Origin: Gp6-AA40 sp035649635
Lineage (GTDB): Bacteria > Acidobacteriota > Vicinamibacteria > Vicinamibacterales > UBA2999
Assembly (NCBI GenBank): GCA_035649635.1
Contig: DASRJE010000228.1
Coordinates: forward strand, 1 to 64,000
DNA: 64,000 nt
Reading direction: 5' to 3'
Shown: positions 16,457 to 25,476 of the stretch, in pieces
Numbering within the stretch: the stretch's first letter is position 1
Layout: each line of letters starts with the position of its first letter
Program-made: the position numbers and the translations under genes
Notes under the pieces: model-generated
What the model saw: the letters and a program-made list of their open reading frames with translations, nothing else
Databases searched by the model: none
Told to the model about the DNA's origin: nothing

Positions 16457-16912
16457 CTATACCTGCGCCGCGCGGCGAATCGCGCGCTTGATGCGTTGAT
16501 AGGTGCCACAGCGGCAGATGTTGCCGGTCATCGCGGCGTCAATCTGCGCATCGGTCGGGCGCGGCGTCTTCGACAACAGCGCCGCGGCGGACATGATCTG
16601 GCCCGACTGACAGTAGCCGCACTGCGGCACCTGCTCGGCCACCCAAGCCACCTGCAGCGGGTGCGTGGAGGTGGGCGACAGCCCCTCGATCGTCGTGATC
16701 TTCTTGCCGATCGCGGTCGACACTGCCGTCAGGCACGCGCGCGTTGCAGCACCGTCCACATGCACTGTGCACGCGCCGCACTGGCCGAGTCCGCAGCCGA
16801 ACTTGGTGCCGGTCAGCCCGAGCGTGTCGCGAAGCACCCAGAGCAATGGCATGTCGGGGCTGACATCAACGTCGTGACGCCGGCCGTTTACATCGAGCGA
16901 GATCATGGGCAT
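16457..16912 (-). CDS. Isoquinoline 1-oxidoreductase-type small subunit, 2 x [2Fe-2S]
   Basis: A 151-residue electron-transfer subunit. The plant-ferredoxin-like domain has Cys40, Cys45, Cys48 and Cys60 (CGLGQCGACTVH...C). The C-terminal helical domain has Cys98 and Cys101 (PQCGYCQSGQ) and Cys133 and Cys135 (NICRCGTY). All eight ligands are present. It partners the large subunit downstream; no separate FAD subunit is nearby, as usual for IorAB, where electrons go to cytochromes. It has no signal peptide, so it would be co-exported with the Tat-tagged large subunit. Confidence 0.92.
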   Translation of the reverse strand: MPMISLDVNGRRHDVDVSPDMPLLWVLRDTLGLTGTKFGCGLGQCGACTVHVDGAATRACLTAVSTAIGKKITTIEGLSPTSTHPLQVAWVAEQVPQCGYCQSGQIMSAAALLSKTPRPTDAQIDAAMTGNICRCGTYQRIKRAIRRAAQV

Positions 16913-16958
16913 CTCCTTGGAATGCCCATTATCCCCTAAGGACCAGCAACTTATCTGT

Positions 16959-17038
16959 TAACTCCCAACGCCCAAATACCAACTCCCAAGGTCGCAAATC
17001 GGGGAATTGGGAGTTGGGAGTTGGGAGTTGAAAGTTGA
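16959..17038. repeat. Heptanucleotide hairpin tract R2 (CCAACTC dialect)
   Basis: The left arm has AACTCCCAACGCCCAAATACCAACTCCC-type units. The right arm has repeated TTGGGAG units (AATTGGGAG, TTGGGAG, TTGGGAG, TTGAAAG). The arms are complementary around GGTCGCAAATCGGGG. It ends about 6 bases from the stop codon of the cytochrome c gene (17045). Confidence 0.8.
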
Positions 17039-17044
17039 TCGCCG

Positions 17045-18463
17045 CTAGAGAGTCTTGAGGTATTCGAGCAGATCTTCCCGCTGATCGGCCGGGAGGTCCT
17101 GGCCGTACAGGTGGCCGCTGTTGGCGTTGCCCTTGGCCTTCGTGTCAAAACGCACGCCCTCGCGCTGCGCGTCCGGCCCGGTGCTCAGGAACCCGACGTT
17201 GTCCCAGTCGTAGACATCGTAGGCACGATAGAACTCCGCCGGCCGCGTGTCGGGAAACAGCAGCGCGCGAAGTGTAGGAACCGACCCGTTGTGAAGATAT
17301 GGCGCCCGCAGCCAGAGACCGTCGAGCGGCATGTTCGCGTAGCCCTCGGTCTTGCGGAAGTGCGAGAACTTCCAGGGATACCCCTCACCGAGCGTGTTCA
17401 TCCGCGTGGCGAGTTCCGGCGTGAAGGACCTGAGGCGCTCCGCGTCAGTGCCCACCTGCACCAGCGGCGTGACCTGGCCGACCTGCGGAGCGCCGATGTC
17501 ATGACACGAGGCACACGCACCGCCGTAGACCATCCGCCCACGCGCAGCGCGCGCCTGATCGATTCGGGCAGCCGGATACGCGGGCCACTTCAGATCGAGA
17601 ATCCATTCCTCGATGCGCCCAAGCGCGGCGACATCGAGCGATTCCGGCGTAGCGCCGGCGCCAATCGCAGCGCTCTTGTTCCGTTCCTCGACCAGATCGT
17701 TGTTGCCGTCCCAGTGCAGCCACAGACCACGACGAGGACGCTGATTCCACAGTGAAGGAAGATCGGCACTGCCGACGGTGTCGTCCTTGGCCATGTCAAA
17801 GCCGAACATCGCCTTGTAGGGATTGAAAGTATCGACACGCCCTGGGCCCTGTGGTGGACGGGCGTCGAACCAGGCCGTTTCTTTCGCACGCTCGAGGATC
17901 GCATCACGAGTGCGGCCGATAACGAACAGGCGATACGTGAGGCTGTCTATGAACCCGAAGTCGGGGTTGATCTTCTGAATGGCTTCGATGAGCGTCGACG
18001 CGGTGAACCGGGGATCCTGCGCACACGCGGTCAGGAAACGCGCGTATGCCTGCAGGTCCATCTGGTGCGACGGCATGCCGAGCACGACCTGCCGCGGCGA
18101 CCCTGGAGCCTCGCGGTAGCTGCCCGCGTGACACGTGGCGCAGTTGAGACCCACGAGATCAACGCCGAACTGGCCATTCGCCTTCGTGGTGCCGATGGGG
18201 TGATCGCGATCGGGAGTCTCATAGATGAACCCGATCTTCTCCCAGCCGGTTCCTGGCCGGTTCGGCAGCTTGTCCGCAAAGACGATCGGCAACACCCGGA
18301 AGAGCCAGTACGGCACGCCCACGCGCCCTTCAGTTCCGAGGACACCGTACTTGTAGTGCTCGAGGATGTTGTCAAGCGGCGGCGTTGCGGGAGTTCGGCA
18401 CGCGATCGTGAATGTCAGCGTGAGCCCGAAGAGCCCCGCCGCAATGGCCACTCGATGTCTCAT
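17045..18463 (-). CDS. Exported dihaem cytochrome c
   Basis: A 472-residue protein with a hydrophobic leader ending TFTIAC, possibly lipidated. Two haem sites are present: NCATCHAGS near residue 108 and CASCHDIGAP near residue 317. LRAPYLHNGSVPTLRALL near the C-terminus resembles the MauG/cytochrome c peroxidase-like closing region. It starts five bases after the haem dioxygenase-like gene ends, so both are on one mRNA with the Old Yellow Enzyme. It may be the redox partner of that pair, although the partners are cytoplasmic by sequence. The actual electron donor is unknown. Confidence 0.82.
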   Translation of the reverse strand: MRHRVAIAAGLFGLTLTFTIACRTPATPPLDNILEHYKYGVLGTEGRVGVPYWLFRVLPIVFADKLPNRPGTGWEKIGFIYETPDRDHPIGTTKANGQFGVDLVGLNCATCHAGSYREAPGSPRQVVLGMPSHQMDLQAYARFLTACAQDPRFTASTLIEAIQKINPDFGFIDSLTYRLFVIGRTRDAILERAKETAWFDARPPQGPGRVDTFNPYKAMFGFDMAKDDTVGSADLPSLWNQRPRRGLWLHWDGNNDLVEERNKSAAIGAGATPESLDVAALGRIEEWILDLKWPAYPAARIDQARAARGRMVYGGACASCHDIGAPQVGQVTPLVQVGTDAERLRSFTPELATRMNTLGEGYPWKFSHFRKTEGYANMPLDGLWLRAPYLHNGSVPTLRALLFPDTRPAEFYRAYDVYDWDNVGFLSTGPDAQREGVRFDTKAKGNANSGHLYGQDLPADQREDLLEYLKTL

Positions 18464-18467
18464 TCGC

Positions 18468-20249
18468 CTACTCCGCTGGTGCGGTCGTCTTCTTCCACGG
18501 GTGGAATGCGTTCTCGACTCCCGAGAGCGCGGGCCCGAGCTGCGGATGGTGCCGGCGCAGCACGCTCAACATCGAGTTCTTCTCGATGTAGTCGATGCCG
18601 AACTCGGTGTAGACCTCGGCCCGGTAGTCGTCGGTGAAGAACCGATCGCTCTTGAGGCGCCTCGACGCCATCAAGATGAAGATGCGGAAGGCTGTCTCAC
18701 TGAAGCCGAAACCGTCCGGCAGTGGCTCGGCATAGAGACCCGTCATCAGGTCGACCTTCTCGAGGTCGCCGCCGTACACCTCCTTGAGTTGCTTGCGCCA
18801 TTCCGGGATGTCCGTCAGCTCGTCGAATGACTTCACGGGATCTTTGCGAATCAGGCGGCGGAACTGGTTGTAGCGGGGAACGCCGCGCTCGCGATCGCGG
18901 AAGATGTCAACGGCGGCGAGATCGAAGTGTTCACCGTTGTCGCGACGGAGGTCTTGAAGAAACCGCGGGTAATTGTGAAGCCGGATCGCGCCGGGATGAC
19001 AGACCCCAAACGAATAGAACAGGTCCGGCATCGTGATGCGTTCCGTGACTGCGGGTGTCCGGCGGCCGCTGATGTCGTGCATCTGTCGTGTTTCCAGATG
19101 CCGGCCGGTCGCCACGGAATAAAAACCCACATCGTCAGGCATCAACGGATGCATCCGGTAGACGGAAACGAACTCCTCGGTCAACGAGTAGGGCGCCGAA
19201 TGGTGCTCGGCATGACTGCCGATGATGCCCCCGGCAAGCTCCTGATCGTCGAGGAACTGAAACATTTCCTGCAGTTCTTCACTGGCGACGCCACTCCAGT
19301 TCACGCGCATACCCAACTGGATGAGCGGATGCCACACAATCGCCGGGGTCCACTCGGTGGTGTGAATCTTCGCCATCAAGGCGGAGTTGATCAGCCTGGC
19401 CTTGATGAAGATCTCTCCGTCGTTCCAATTCGGATAATGATGCGCGAGCAGATCGGCAATGTGATTGTGCTCGAGCGTGAACAGCGTGTGCAGCATCGCC
19501 AGGCCGATCCACCAGTTGTCGGTGAAACCACTGAAGGACAGCCCGGTCTCGGGATCAACGGGTAACAGGCCGGTCGGCTCGATGCGCAGCCGACCGTCGA
19601 TCTGCGTCCGCACCTTCGCCGCTGTGACGGGATCGCCGCCATAGATCATCGACGCGTCCCACCAGTGGCTATTCTGGTTGGCGTACGCAGGCGGCCGCTT
19701 GGATTTCGGCGATGCGACAGGGTCAGGCTCGGTCCGGGCGATGCGCATGGCAGGATCGGACCAGTTGTCACCCGGCGCCAGCGGCAGGTCGATCGTCTCG
19801 GTGGTCGATCGCTTGTGCACGAACCAGTCGTGCACCATGAACTGAATCCATGCCCCGGCGAGCAGGTTCAGGATGGTGACCGGCTGAAACTCGTGCCGCG
19901 TCATGAGTTCGCGACTCACTACGCGCGGGCTGGGAATCAGCAGATTGGCCGAATCAGGAAAGACCTCCTGGAGCGGCATGTTGCGACCGAAGCGACGACC
20001 CACGGCTCCCATTTGCGGGTAGCTGAGATCGTTCCAGGCGCCATCGACAGTGCGAGAGCCTCGGACCGAAGCATCGGCCTTTGACGGGTCCTGCTGCACC
20101 AGCGGCGGCTCTTCGGTGTCGTGCAGGTTCTTTGCGCGGAGATCGTTGCGAATCTCCACCAGATCGCCCATCGCGAAGAGGCGTGGCTTCTCGTACCACT
20201 GCCGTCCCTTGAGTCGCTTCGTGATCCTCGTAATCAGGTCATCAGACAT
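18468..20249 (-). CDS. Animal-type haem peroxidase family, fatty-acid alpha-dioxygenase-like
   Basis: A 593-residue member of the peroxidase-cyclooxygenase superfamily. WIQFMVHDWFVH gives the distal His (about 140). WWDASMIYG, LHTLFTLEHN (about 253-262) and VYRMHPLMP follow. The Y-x-x-H spacing in the last (Tyr364, His367) is that of the catalytic radical Tyr and proximal haem His in cyclooxygenases and plant alpha-dioxygenases. I therefore favour fatty-acid oxygenation over plain peroxidase activity. There is no signal peptide or membrane-binding EGF module. It overlaps the Old Yellow Enzyme gene by 8 bases and precedes a cytochrome c. Substrate preference is inference. Confidence 0.82.
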   Translation of the reverse strand: MSDDLITRITKRLKGRQWYEKPRLFAMGDLVEIRNDLRAKNLHDTEEPPLVQQDPSKADASVRGSRTVDGAWNDLSYPQMGAVGRRFGRNMPLQEVFPDSANLLIPSPRVVSRELMTRHEFQPVTILNLLAGAWIQFMVHDWFVHKRSTTETIDLPLAPGDNWSDPAMRIARTEPDPVASPKSKRPPAYANQNSHWWDASMIYGGDPVTAAKVRTQIDGRLRIEPTGLLPVDPETGLSFSGFTDNWWIGLAMLHTLFTLEHNHIADLLAHHYPNWNDGEIFIKARLINSALMAKIHTTEWTPAIVWHPLIQLGMRVNWSGVASEELQEMFQFLDDQELAGGIIGSHAEHHSAPYSLTEEFVSVYRMHPLMPDDVGFYSVATGRHLETRQMHDISGRRTPAVTERITMPDLFYSFGVCHPGAIRLHNYPRFLQDLRRDNGEHFDLAAVDIFRDRERGVPRYNQFRRLIRKDPVKSFDELTDIPEWRKQLKEVYGGDLEKVDLMTGLYAEPLPDGFGFSETAFRIFILMASRRLKSDRFFTDDYRAEVYTEFGIDYIEKNSMLSVLRRHHPQLGPALSGVENAFHPWKKTTAPAE

Positions 20250-21585
20250 GCGCGGTCTCCGGCGTCACGAAGGATTCCGGCCTGAAGACCGTCATGATCT
20301 GCTCGATCATCTTCTCGCGTGAAGCGAAACGTGACTCCTCGTAGCAGCCGAGAGGATTCTCGACGACGTTCACGAGGCACTTGTTGCAGTAGGTGCAGGG
20401 ACGGTCCGGGCGATCCTTCCCACTTCGAAAGATCTCCACGAGATCGTTGTTGGCGATGAGAGGCCGTGCCGCGCTGACCGCGTCGCAGTCGCCACGTCGG
20501 ATGGCGCCAGCGATGACCGATGCGGTCTGAAAACCACCCGTGCAGATCACAGGCACGCCGACGGCGGCCTTGACGCGGCGGGCATCAGGCAGGTTGGCGC
20601 CTTCGATGTTCTCCGGCCGAGGCCCCGCATCAACCCACTGGCGGCGAGCGTAGCCCGGAAGACTTCGGAAGAGCAGATAGTTTCTGAAGGCCAGGTCGCC
20701 AGAGGAGATCATCCCGTCGTACGTCTTGGCCAACTGGTCGACTGGCAGGTCGGCGCCGGCAGGATTGCGCGGATGGGGAAAGAAGCTTCCGACCGACGCG
20801 TGAATCGCGTCGACGCCGGCCTTCTCGAGCCACTGACACACCTGCACGGACTCTTCCCAGGTATTTCCTGACGGCCCCAGGCCAAAGAACGCGATGGCGT
20901 CGTTGTGCTCGTGCACGCTGATCTTCATCTGGAGGTGGAAGTCGTTTCCGACGCGGGCACGAATCGCTTTGACAATCTCGATGACGAAGCGCGCGCGATT
21001 CTCGAGCGAACCGCCGTACTCATCGTGCCGATCGTTGATGGCCGAGCTCAGGAATTGCGTGATCAGGTAGCCGTTGGCGCCGTGCAACTCGACGCCGTCG
21101 AGGCCCGCCTCGCGCGCGCGCCGTGCGCCCTCGGCGAAGCACTGCACGATCTCGGCAATCTGCGCCTTGGTGGCGCTCTCACAGCGGAAGCCGTGGGTCG
21201 GATCGGACTTGCCGGTCGAGCTGAGCGCGGTGGCATATTCGATCCCGGGGACGTCGCGCTGACGGCCGCTGTGGCTGAGCTGAAGAATGAACTTGCAGTC
21301 GTGCTTGTGAACGGACTCGCCCACCTTGCGCCAGAACGGTATATGACGATCGTCATCGATCATCGCGTAGTTGGGCACGATGCGGCCGCGGAGATGCACG
21401 GGGACGAACGAGGACACGATCGCCCCGACACCGCCCTTGGCGAACTTCGTTTCCCAGTTGATGCGGGCCTGGTTGCCCGAACCGTCGTAGTTGTCGAACC
21501 GCCCCGACACATTGGATCGCAGAATGCGGTTCTTGATCGTCAGGTTGCGGAACTTCAGTGGCTGAAAGATTTCATCGAACGCCAC
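20242..21585 (-). CDS. Old Yellow Enzyme family NADH:flavin oxidoreductase with Fe-S motif
   Basis: A 447-residue FMN TIM barrel. It begins IFQPLKFRNLTIKNRILRS and includes FILQLSHSGRQ, GLDGVELHGANGYLITQFLSSAINDR and VICTGGFQT near the phosphate site. Near the C-terminus CTYCNKC...GC (Cys397, 400, 403, 414) resembles the [4Fe-4S] ligands of 2,4-dienoyl-CoA reductase/trimethylamine dehydrogenase relatives. The C-terminal FAD/NAD domain of FadH is absent. It likely reduces an activated C=C bond of an enal or enone. It is first in an operon with the alpha-dioxygenase-like gene, which suggests an oxylipin-like substrate. Confidence 0.87.
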   Translation of the reverse strand: MAFDEIFQPLKFRNLTIKNRILRSNVSGRFDNYDGSGNQARINWETKFAKGGVGAIVSSFVPVHLRGRIVPNYAMIDDDRHIPFWRKVGESVHKHDCKFILQLSHSGRQRDVPGIEYATALSSTGKSDPTHGFRCESATKAQIAEIVQCFAEGARRAREAGLDGVELHGANGYLITQFLSSAINDRHDEYGGSLENRARFVIEIVKAIRARVGNDFHLQMKISVHEHNDAIAFFGLGPSGNTWEESVQVCQWLEKAGVDAIHASVGSFFPHPRNPAGADLPVDQLAKTYDGMISSGDLAFRNYLLFRSLPGYARRQWVDAGPRPENIEGANLPDARRVKAAVGVPVICTGGFQTASVIAGAIRRGDCDAVSAARPLIANNDLVEIFRSGKDRPDRPCTYCNKCLVNVVENPLGCYEESRFASREKMIEQIMTVFRPESFVTPETAHV

Positions 21586-21940
21586 GCCCAGCCTCCGATT
21601 GATCTGAAAGACGCACGCTGTGCGTGCGGTAATGTCGACTCAGGTGATATGGGGGAAGCCGAAGATATCTCGCGATCACGCGAGAGTCAACGATGACTGC
21701 ATGCATTCCGAACAGAACGATTTGTGCGGAGTGTCGTCCTCCACCAGGTGCTCGCGGCTGCTCTGCAGTGGACTCGAGTGCCTTCGTTTCTTGGCGACCA
21801 GGTTTCCCGTCCGGCCCGATGATGGCGCGTCGGCGAGCTCTCCGTAGTACTCCCGATTAAAGCGCCGGATTCGCCTGCCAGCGCGCGTATCATAGCTCTT
21901 CGGGCACGCGGAGACGGAAGGCCGTTGTTGTGGAGGTGTG
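21586..21940. other. Divergent promoter region, no clear gene
   Basis: 355 bases separate the minus-strand oxygenase operon from the plus-strand quinohaemoprotein gene. Promoters for both must lie here. A minus-strand frame within it encodes a His/Cys-containing tail (KSFCSECMQSSL), but it has no start codon near and no family match, so I do not call it. Confidence 0.5.
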
Positions 21941-23761
21941 ATGTTCGTACGGTTTGGAATCGTTGGTCTCGCTCTCATCGTGCTCGCGACGCCTGTGGCG
22001 GCACAGCAAACGGCGAATGGCGAGGCCGTCTTCAAGCAGTCGTGTGCCACCTGCCACCGTGACGGTCAGAGTGATGCACCCACGCGTGATGCGTTACGTC
22101 AGATGACGCCCGAGGCGATCTTCAATGCGCTGACGCTGGGCCGCATGATTCTTCAGGCCAGCGCCCTCAGTGAAGCCGAACAACGCGCCGTATCTGTGTT
22201 CCTGGCCGGCCGTCCATTCGCGCCACCCTCGCCGCCAGTTGTCGTCAATCGCTGCACAACGTCCCCACCGATGCGCGATCCCGCAAGCGCGGGTGGGTGG
22301 AATGGCTGGGGCAATGGTGTGGCGAACACGCGGTTTCAGTCCGCCGCGAATGGAGGACTGACTGCAGCCGACTTGCCGAAGCTCAAGCTGAAGTGGGCAT
22401 TCGGCTATTCAGTCGTGACTTCTGCGCGCGCCCAACCCATCCTCGCTGGCGGACGGCTGTTCGTGGCGAGCGAGAACACCGAGATTCACGCGCTCGATCC
22501 GAAGACCGGTTGCACGCATTGGACCTACAAGGCGCAGGCCGGCGTACGAACGGCGCTGTCCGCCGGGCCATATAAGAGCGCCACGGGCACGTCCGGTTAT
22601 GCGGTGTACTTCGGTGACTCGCGCGCCAACGTCTACGCCATCGATGCCAACACCGGTCAACCGATCTGGACGCGCAAGGTCGACGAGCATCGGTCAGCGG
22701 CGATCACCGGCGCGCCAACGGTTTATGGCGGGCGCGTGTACGTCGGCGTGCAGGGACTGAGCGAAGAAGGGCAAGGCGGAAACGCGAAGTACGAATGCTG
22801 CACATTCCGCGGTAGCGTTTCGGCGCTCGACGCGAACACCGGCCAGGTGTTGTGGAAGACGTACACGATCGAGGAGCCGAAGCCGCGGGCAAAGAACAAG
22901 GACGGCGTACAACAGTGGGGCCCGGCGGGCGGCGGCATCTGGTCGTCACCCACAATCGATCCCAAGCGCAACATGGTCTATGTCGCAACCGGGAACAACT
23001 ACGCCGATCCGTCGCAGCCGACAACCGATGCCGTCCTCGCGCTCGACATGAACAGCGGTACGCGGAAATGGGTGAATCAGCTCACGCCCAACGACAACTG
23101 GACCCTCGGGTGCGGACCGGTAAACCCGGACAACGCCAACTGCCCCGAGAAGCTTGGACCTGACTTCGACTTTTCGGCCTCGCCCAGCCTTGTCACCGTA
23201 AACGGACGCGACCTCCTCGTGCTCCCGCAGAAGTCCGGGATGGCTTACGCCCTGGATCCGGACAGTGAGGGTCACAAAGTGTGGGAGTACCGCATTGGAC
23301 AAGGCAGCGGACTCGGTGGCCAGTGGGGCGGCGCGGCCGACGGGCAGAACGCGTACTTCGGCGTCTCGGACCTGCTGACGCAGAAACCGGGCGGCATTCG
23401 GGCCGTGAATCTCGCGACCGGGCAGCTGGTGTGGAGCGTGGAGCCTCAAACGCGGTTGTGCGATACGTCGAAGCCCACGTGCCGCGCATCGCAGGGTGCG
23501 GCCGTGACGGCAATCCCCGGCGCGGTCTTCTCGGGGTCGCTCGATGGCGGCATGCGTGCCTATTCGACCAAGGATGGATCGATCCTCTGGACGTTCGACA
23601 CCAACAAGGAATTCCAGACAGTGAACGGCGTCAAGGCCAACGGCGGTGGCATCGAAGGACCAGGCCCAATCGTTGCCGGTGGCATGCTGTTCTTCAATTC
23701 CGGGTATGGCGGTTTCGTGGGTAATCCGGGGAACGTCCTGCTCGCATTTGGGATCGATTGA
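21941..23761 (+). CDS. Quinohaemoprotein, polyvinyl-alcohol-dehydrogenase-like (PQQ + cytochrome c)
   Basis: A 606-residue exported protein: signal peptide 1-21, an N-terminal cytochrome c domain (CATCHR, Cys35/Cys38/His39), then an eight-bladed PQQ beta-propeller from about 95. The propeller has repeated A-x-D-x-x-T-G-x-x-x-W blades (YAIDANTGQPIW, SALDANTGQVLW, RAVNLATGQLVW). Layout and length fit cytochrome-type polyvinyl alcohol dehydrogenase (EC 1.1.2.6), which oxidises secondary alcohols in the periplasm. Vicinal cysteines (YECCTF) occur about residue 285. Start ATG 21941 follows TGGAGG; a GTG at 21938 is less likely. A secreted VOC gene follows 22 bases later. Confidence 0.87.
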   Translation: MFVRFGIVGLALIVLATPVAAQQTANGEAVFKQSCATCHRDGQSDAPTRDALRQMTPEAIFNALTLGRMILQASALSEAEQRAVSVFLAGRPFAPPSPPVVVNRCTTSPPMRDPASAGGWNGWGNGVANTRFQSAANGGLTAADLPKLKLKWAFGYSVVTSARAQPILAGGRLFVASENTEIHALDPKTGCTHWTYKAQAGVRTALSAGPYKSATGTSGYAVYFGDSRANVYAIDANTGQPIWTRKVDEHRSAAITGAPTVYGGRVYVGVQGLSEEGQGGNAKYECCTFRGSVSALDANTGQVLWKTYTIEEPKPRAKNKDGVQQWGPAGGGIWSSPTIDPKRNMVYVATGNNYADPSQPTTDAVLALDMNSGTRKWVNQLTPNDNWTLGCGPVNPDNANCPEKLGPDFDFSASPSLVTVNGRDLLVLPQKSGMAYALDPDSEGHKVWEYRIGQGSGLGGQWGGAADGQNAYFGVSDLLTQKPGGIRAVNLATGQLVWSVEPQTRLCDTSKPTCRASQGAAVTAIPGAVFSGSLDGGMRAYSTKDGSILWTFDTNKEFQTVNGVKANGGGIEGPGPIVAGGMLFFNSGYGGFVGNPGNVLLAFGID

Positions 23762-23783
23762 ATCGACAGAGTCAGGAGACGAT

Positions 23784-24638
23784 ATGAAACGCAAGTTCGT
23801 CACGGCGGCGATCGTGATGTTCGTCCTCGTTGTTGCGTCGACCGCATCGGCGCAGATCCTCGCCGCGAAGGACGGTCCGATCGTCTACGGCCACCATCAC
23901 GTCGCCGCCTCCGACATCGCGGCGCACAAGAAGTTCTGGGCGGATACGCTCGGCGGCACGGTCGGGAAGTTCGGCAACAACGCCGAAATCGTCAAGTTCC
24001 CGAACGTCTTCATCTTCTTCCGCGATCAGAAGCCGACCGGTGGAACGATTGGGACCACGGCCAATCACATCGGCTTCTCGGTGCCGAATTTGCGCGCAGT
24101 GGTCGACAAGGTCAAGGCCAACGGCTTCAAGATGATTACGAGCACTGAAGTAGCCGCCACACAGAAGGTCGTCGACGACATCGCCCCCGTGAACGCGACG
24201 ACCTCGATCGCCTTTGCGCTCGGGCCTGATGACGTGAAGGTGGAATTGCTGGAGAACAAACAGCAGCCCATTCCGATCATGCTGCACCACATTCATTTCT
24301 TCGGGCAGCAGAACGCCGAAATGCGCGCATGGTACGCGAAGGTCTTCGGGGCGAAGCCGCGCGACGCGGCGAACTTCCTCGCCGCCGATCTTCCGGGCGT
24401 CGCGCTGAACTTCTCCCCCTCTCCAACCCCCGTCGTCGGGACGAAGGGGCGCGCTGTCGATCACATCGGGTTCGAGGTGAAGAACCTCGAGGCCTTCTGC
24501 AAGCGACTCGAGGAGATGGGCATCAAGCTCGACACACCGTATCGCAACGTCCCGGCCGTCGGCCTCGCGCTCGCCTTCATCACCGATCCGTGGGGAACGT
24601 CGATCGAACTGAACGAGGGGTTGGATAAGATTCAGTGA
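23784..24638 (+). CDS. Secreted two-domain VOC family protein
   Basis: 284 residues from an ATG preceded by AGGAGACGAT. A signal peptide (MKRKFVTAAIVMFVLVVASTASAQ) leads to two glyoxalase/dioxygenase-fold modules. The usual metal ligand positions are all filled: His in YGHHHV, Glu in VKVELLEN, His in LHHIHFFG, Glu in GTSIELNEG. The reaction is unknown; VOC members include lyases, isomerases and ring-cleaving dioxygenases, and exported ones are uncommon. It is 22 bases downstream of the PQQ dehydrogenase and is a paralogue of the VOC gene at 51721, which also sits behind a PQQ enzyme. Confidence 0.85.
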   Translation: MKRKFVTAAIVMFVLVVASTASAQILAAKDGPIVYGHHHVAASDIAAHKKFWADTLGGTVGKFGNNAEIVKFPNVFIFFRDQKPTGGTIGTTANHIGFSVPNLRAVVDKVKANGFKMITSTEVAATQKVVDDIAPVNATTSIAFALGPDDVKVELLENKQQPIPIMLHHIHFFGQQNAEMRAWYAKVFGAKPRDAANFLAADLPGVALNFSPSPTPVVGTKGRAVDHIGFEVKNLEAFCKRLEEMGIKLDTPYRNVPAVGLALAFITDPWGTSIELNEGLDKIQ

Positions 24639-24661
24639 ACACCTGAACTGTTGGTTGCATG

Positions 24662-24813
24662 TTCTTTGATTATTGATTTGTTGTTGATTGTTGATTTGTG
24701 ATTGGTGATTTGGCTCGAATCGCGCGGCGCATGCGACTCACCACCAAATCAACAACCAAAGATCACCAATCAAAAACGATTCAACAATCCAAGATCACCC
24801 ATTCAACAATCGA
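24662..24813. repeat. Heptanucleotide hairpin tract R3 (GATTGTTG dialect)
   Basis: The left arm is TTGATTATTGATTTGTTGTTGATTG...-like. The right arm has the complement (AAATCAACAACC, GATCACCAATC, CGATTCAACAATC), around a centre GCTCGAATCGCGCGGCGCATGCG that is GC-rich. It lies between convergent genes, 4 bases from the stop of the LEH-like gene (24818) and about 23 from the VOC stop. Confidence 0.8.
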
Positions 24814-24817
24814 TCTT

Positions 24818-25309
24818 TTACTTGGCGTCGGGAGGACGCTCGACGCGAATCGTGTAGTCGGACCACTCCTTGATCTTCGCGTCCTTCACGAAGAACACGC
24901 CTACGCCTTCCCAGGTGAGCGGCCGCGAGGTCGACACGAATCGATCGATTCGATGGGTGACGACGATGGGCCCCTTGGCAAAGGTGTCGAGGATTCTGAA
25001 CTCGATCTGTTGAGAGGTTTCCAGCCACGACTCGAGCCGTTCGCGCACACCGTCGGGACCGATGACCGGCGGCGTCGTCTCCGACATGCGATACACGGAA
25101 TCGCCAGCCAGGAACGGCGCAATCCTCGTCATGTCACGTGTCGACCACGATGCGCAGAAGGCGGTGATGAGATCCACGTTGGCCTTCTCGGCGGCGCTCA
25201 ACTCCGCGCCAGCGAGCGGCGCCAGCGAACCGAAGGCGGCGACTCCGGCGAGTCCCGCAACGCCCACGAACGAACGGCGACCGACCTTACTGTTCGAGTG
25301 TGTAGGCAT
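24818..25309 (-). CDS. Limonene-epoxide-hydrolase/SnoaL-like NTF2-fold protein, exported
   Basis: 163 residues from ATG 25309 (MPTHSNSK), with a Tat-like leader (VGRRSFVGVAGLAGVAAF). The body ANVDLITAFCASWSTRDMTRIAPFLAGDSVYRM, DGVRERLESWLE and VTHRIDRFV fits the limonene-1,2-epoxide hydrolase branch of the NTF2 fold, in which an Asp-Arg-Asp triad opens epoxides. Only part of that triad can be assigned by eye (Arg and Asp in HRIDRF). Its start overlaps the end of a truncated PQQ-dehydrogenase remnant. Confidence 0.75.
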   Translation of the reverse strand: MPTHSNSKVGRRSFVGVAGLAGVAAFGSLAPLAGAELSAAEKANVDLITAFCASWSTRDMTRIAPFLAGDSVYRMSETTPPVIGPDGVRERLESWLETSQQIEFRILDTFAKGPIVVTHRIDRFVSTSRPLTWEGVGVFFVKDAKIKEWSDYTIRVERPPDAK

Positions 25310-25463
25310 AAAGAGAGTTCCCCGCGGCAATCGCGACGTACTGGCGGCCGTTGATCCCGTAACTCATGGGCGCGGCCTGAACGATTCCGGCAACCGGCGC
25401 CTCCCACATCAGCTGTCCGGTCCGCGCGTCAAGGGCATAGAAGAATCCGACCGATGATGATAA
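25287..25463 (-). pseudogene. C-terminal remnant of a PQQ-dependent dehydrogenase
   Basis: About 57 codons ending at 25287 read VGFFYALDARTGQLMWEAPVAG, then IVQAAPMSYGINGRQYVAIAAGNSLYAYTLEQ. This is the last blade and closing strand of quinoprotein alcohol dehydrogenases (ALD..TG...W, then P..Y..nG.QYVA...G..l..f.l). The rest of the gene, some 500 residues, is missing. Upstream the sequence turns directly into heptanucleotide tract R4, which leads to the stop of the next gene. The join suggests a deletion whose breakpoint is the repeat. Confidence 0.75.
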
Positions 25464-25476
25464 TCCGAGCTTTCTC

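Noticed and set aside
21676..21900. Minus-strand frame ending KSFCSECMQSSL as a zinc-binding small protein
   Set aside because: No start codon near, only one Cys pair, and it lies in a divergent promoter region.
24662..24813. GATTGTTG tracts as a CRISPR array
   Set aside because: Units are 7-8 bases and degenerate, with no spacers, no constant repeat and no cas genes in the window.
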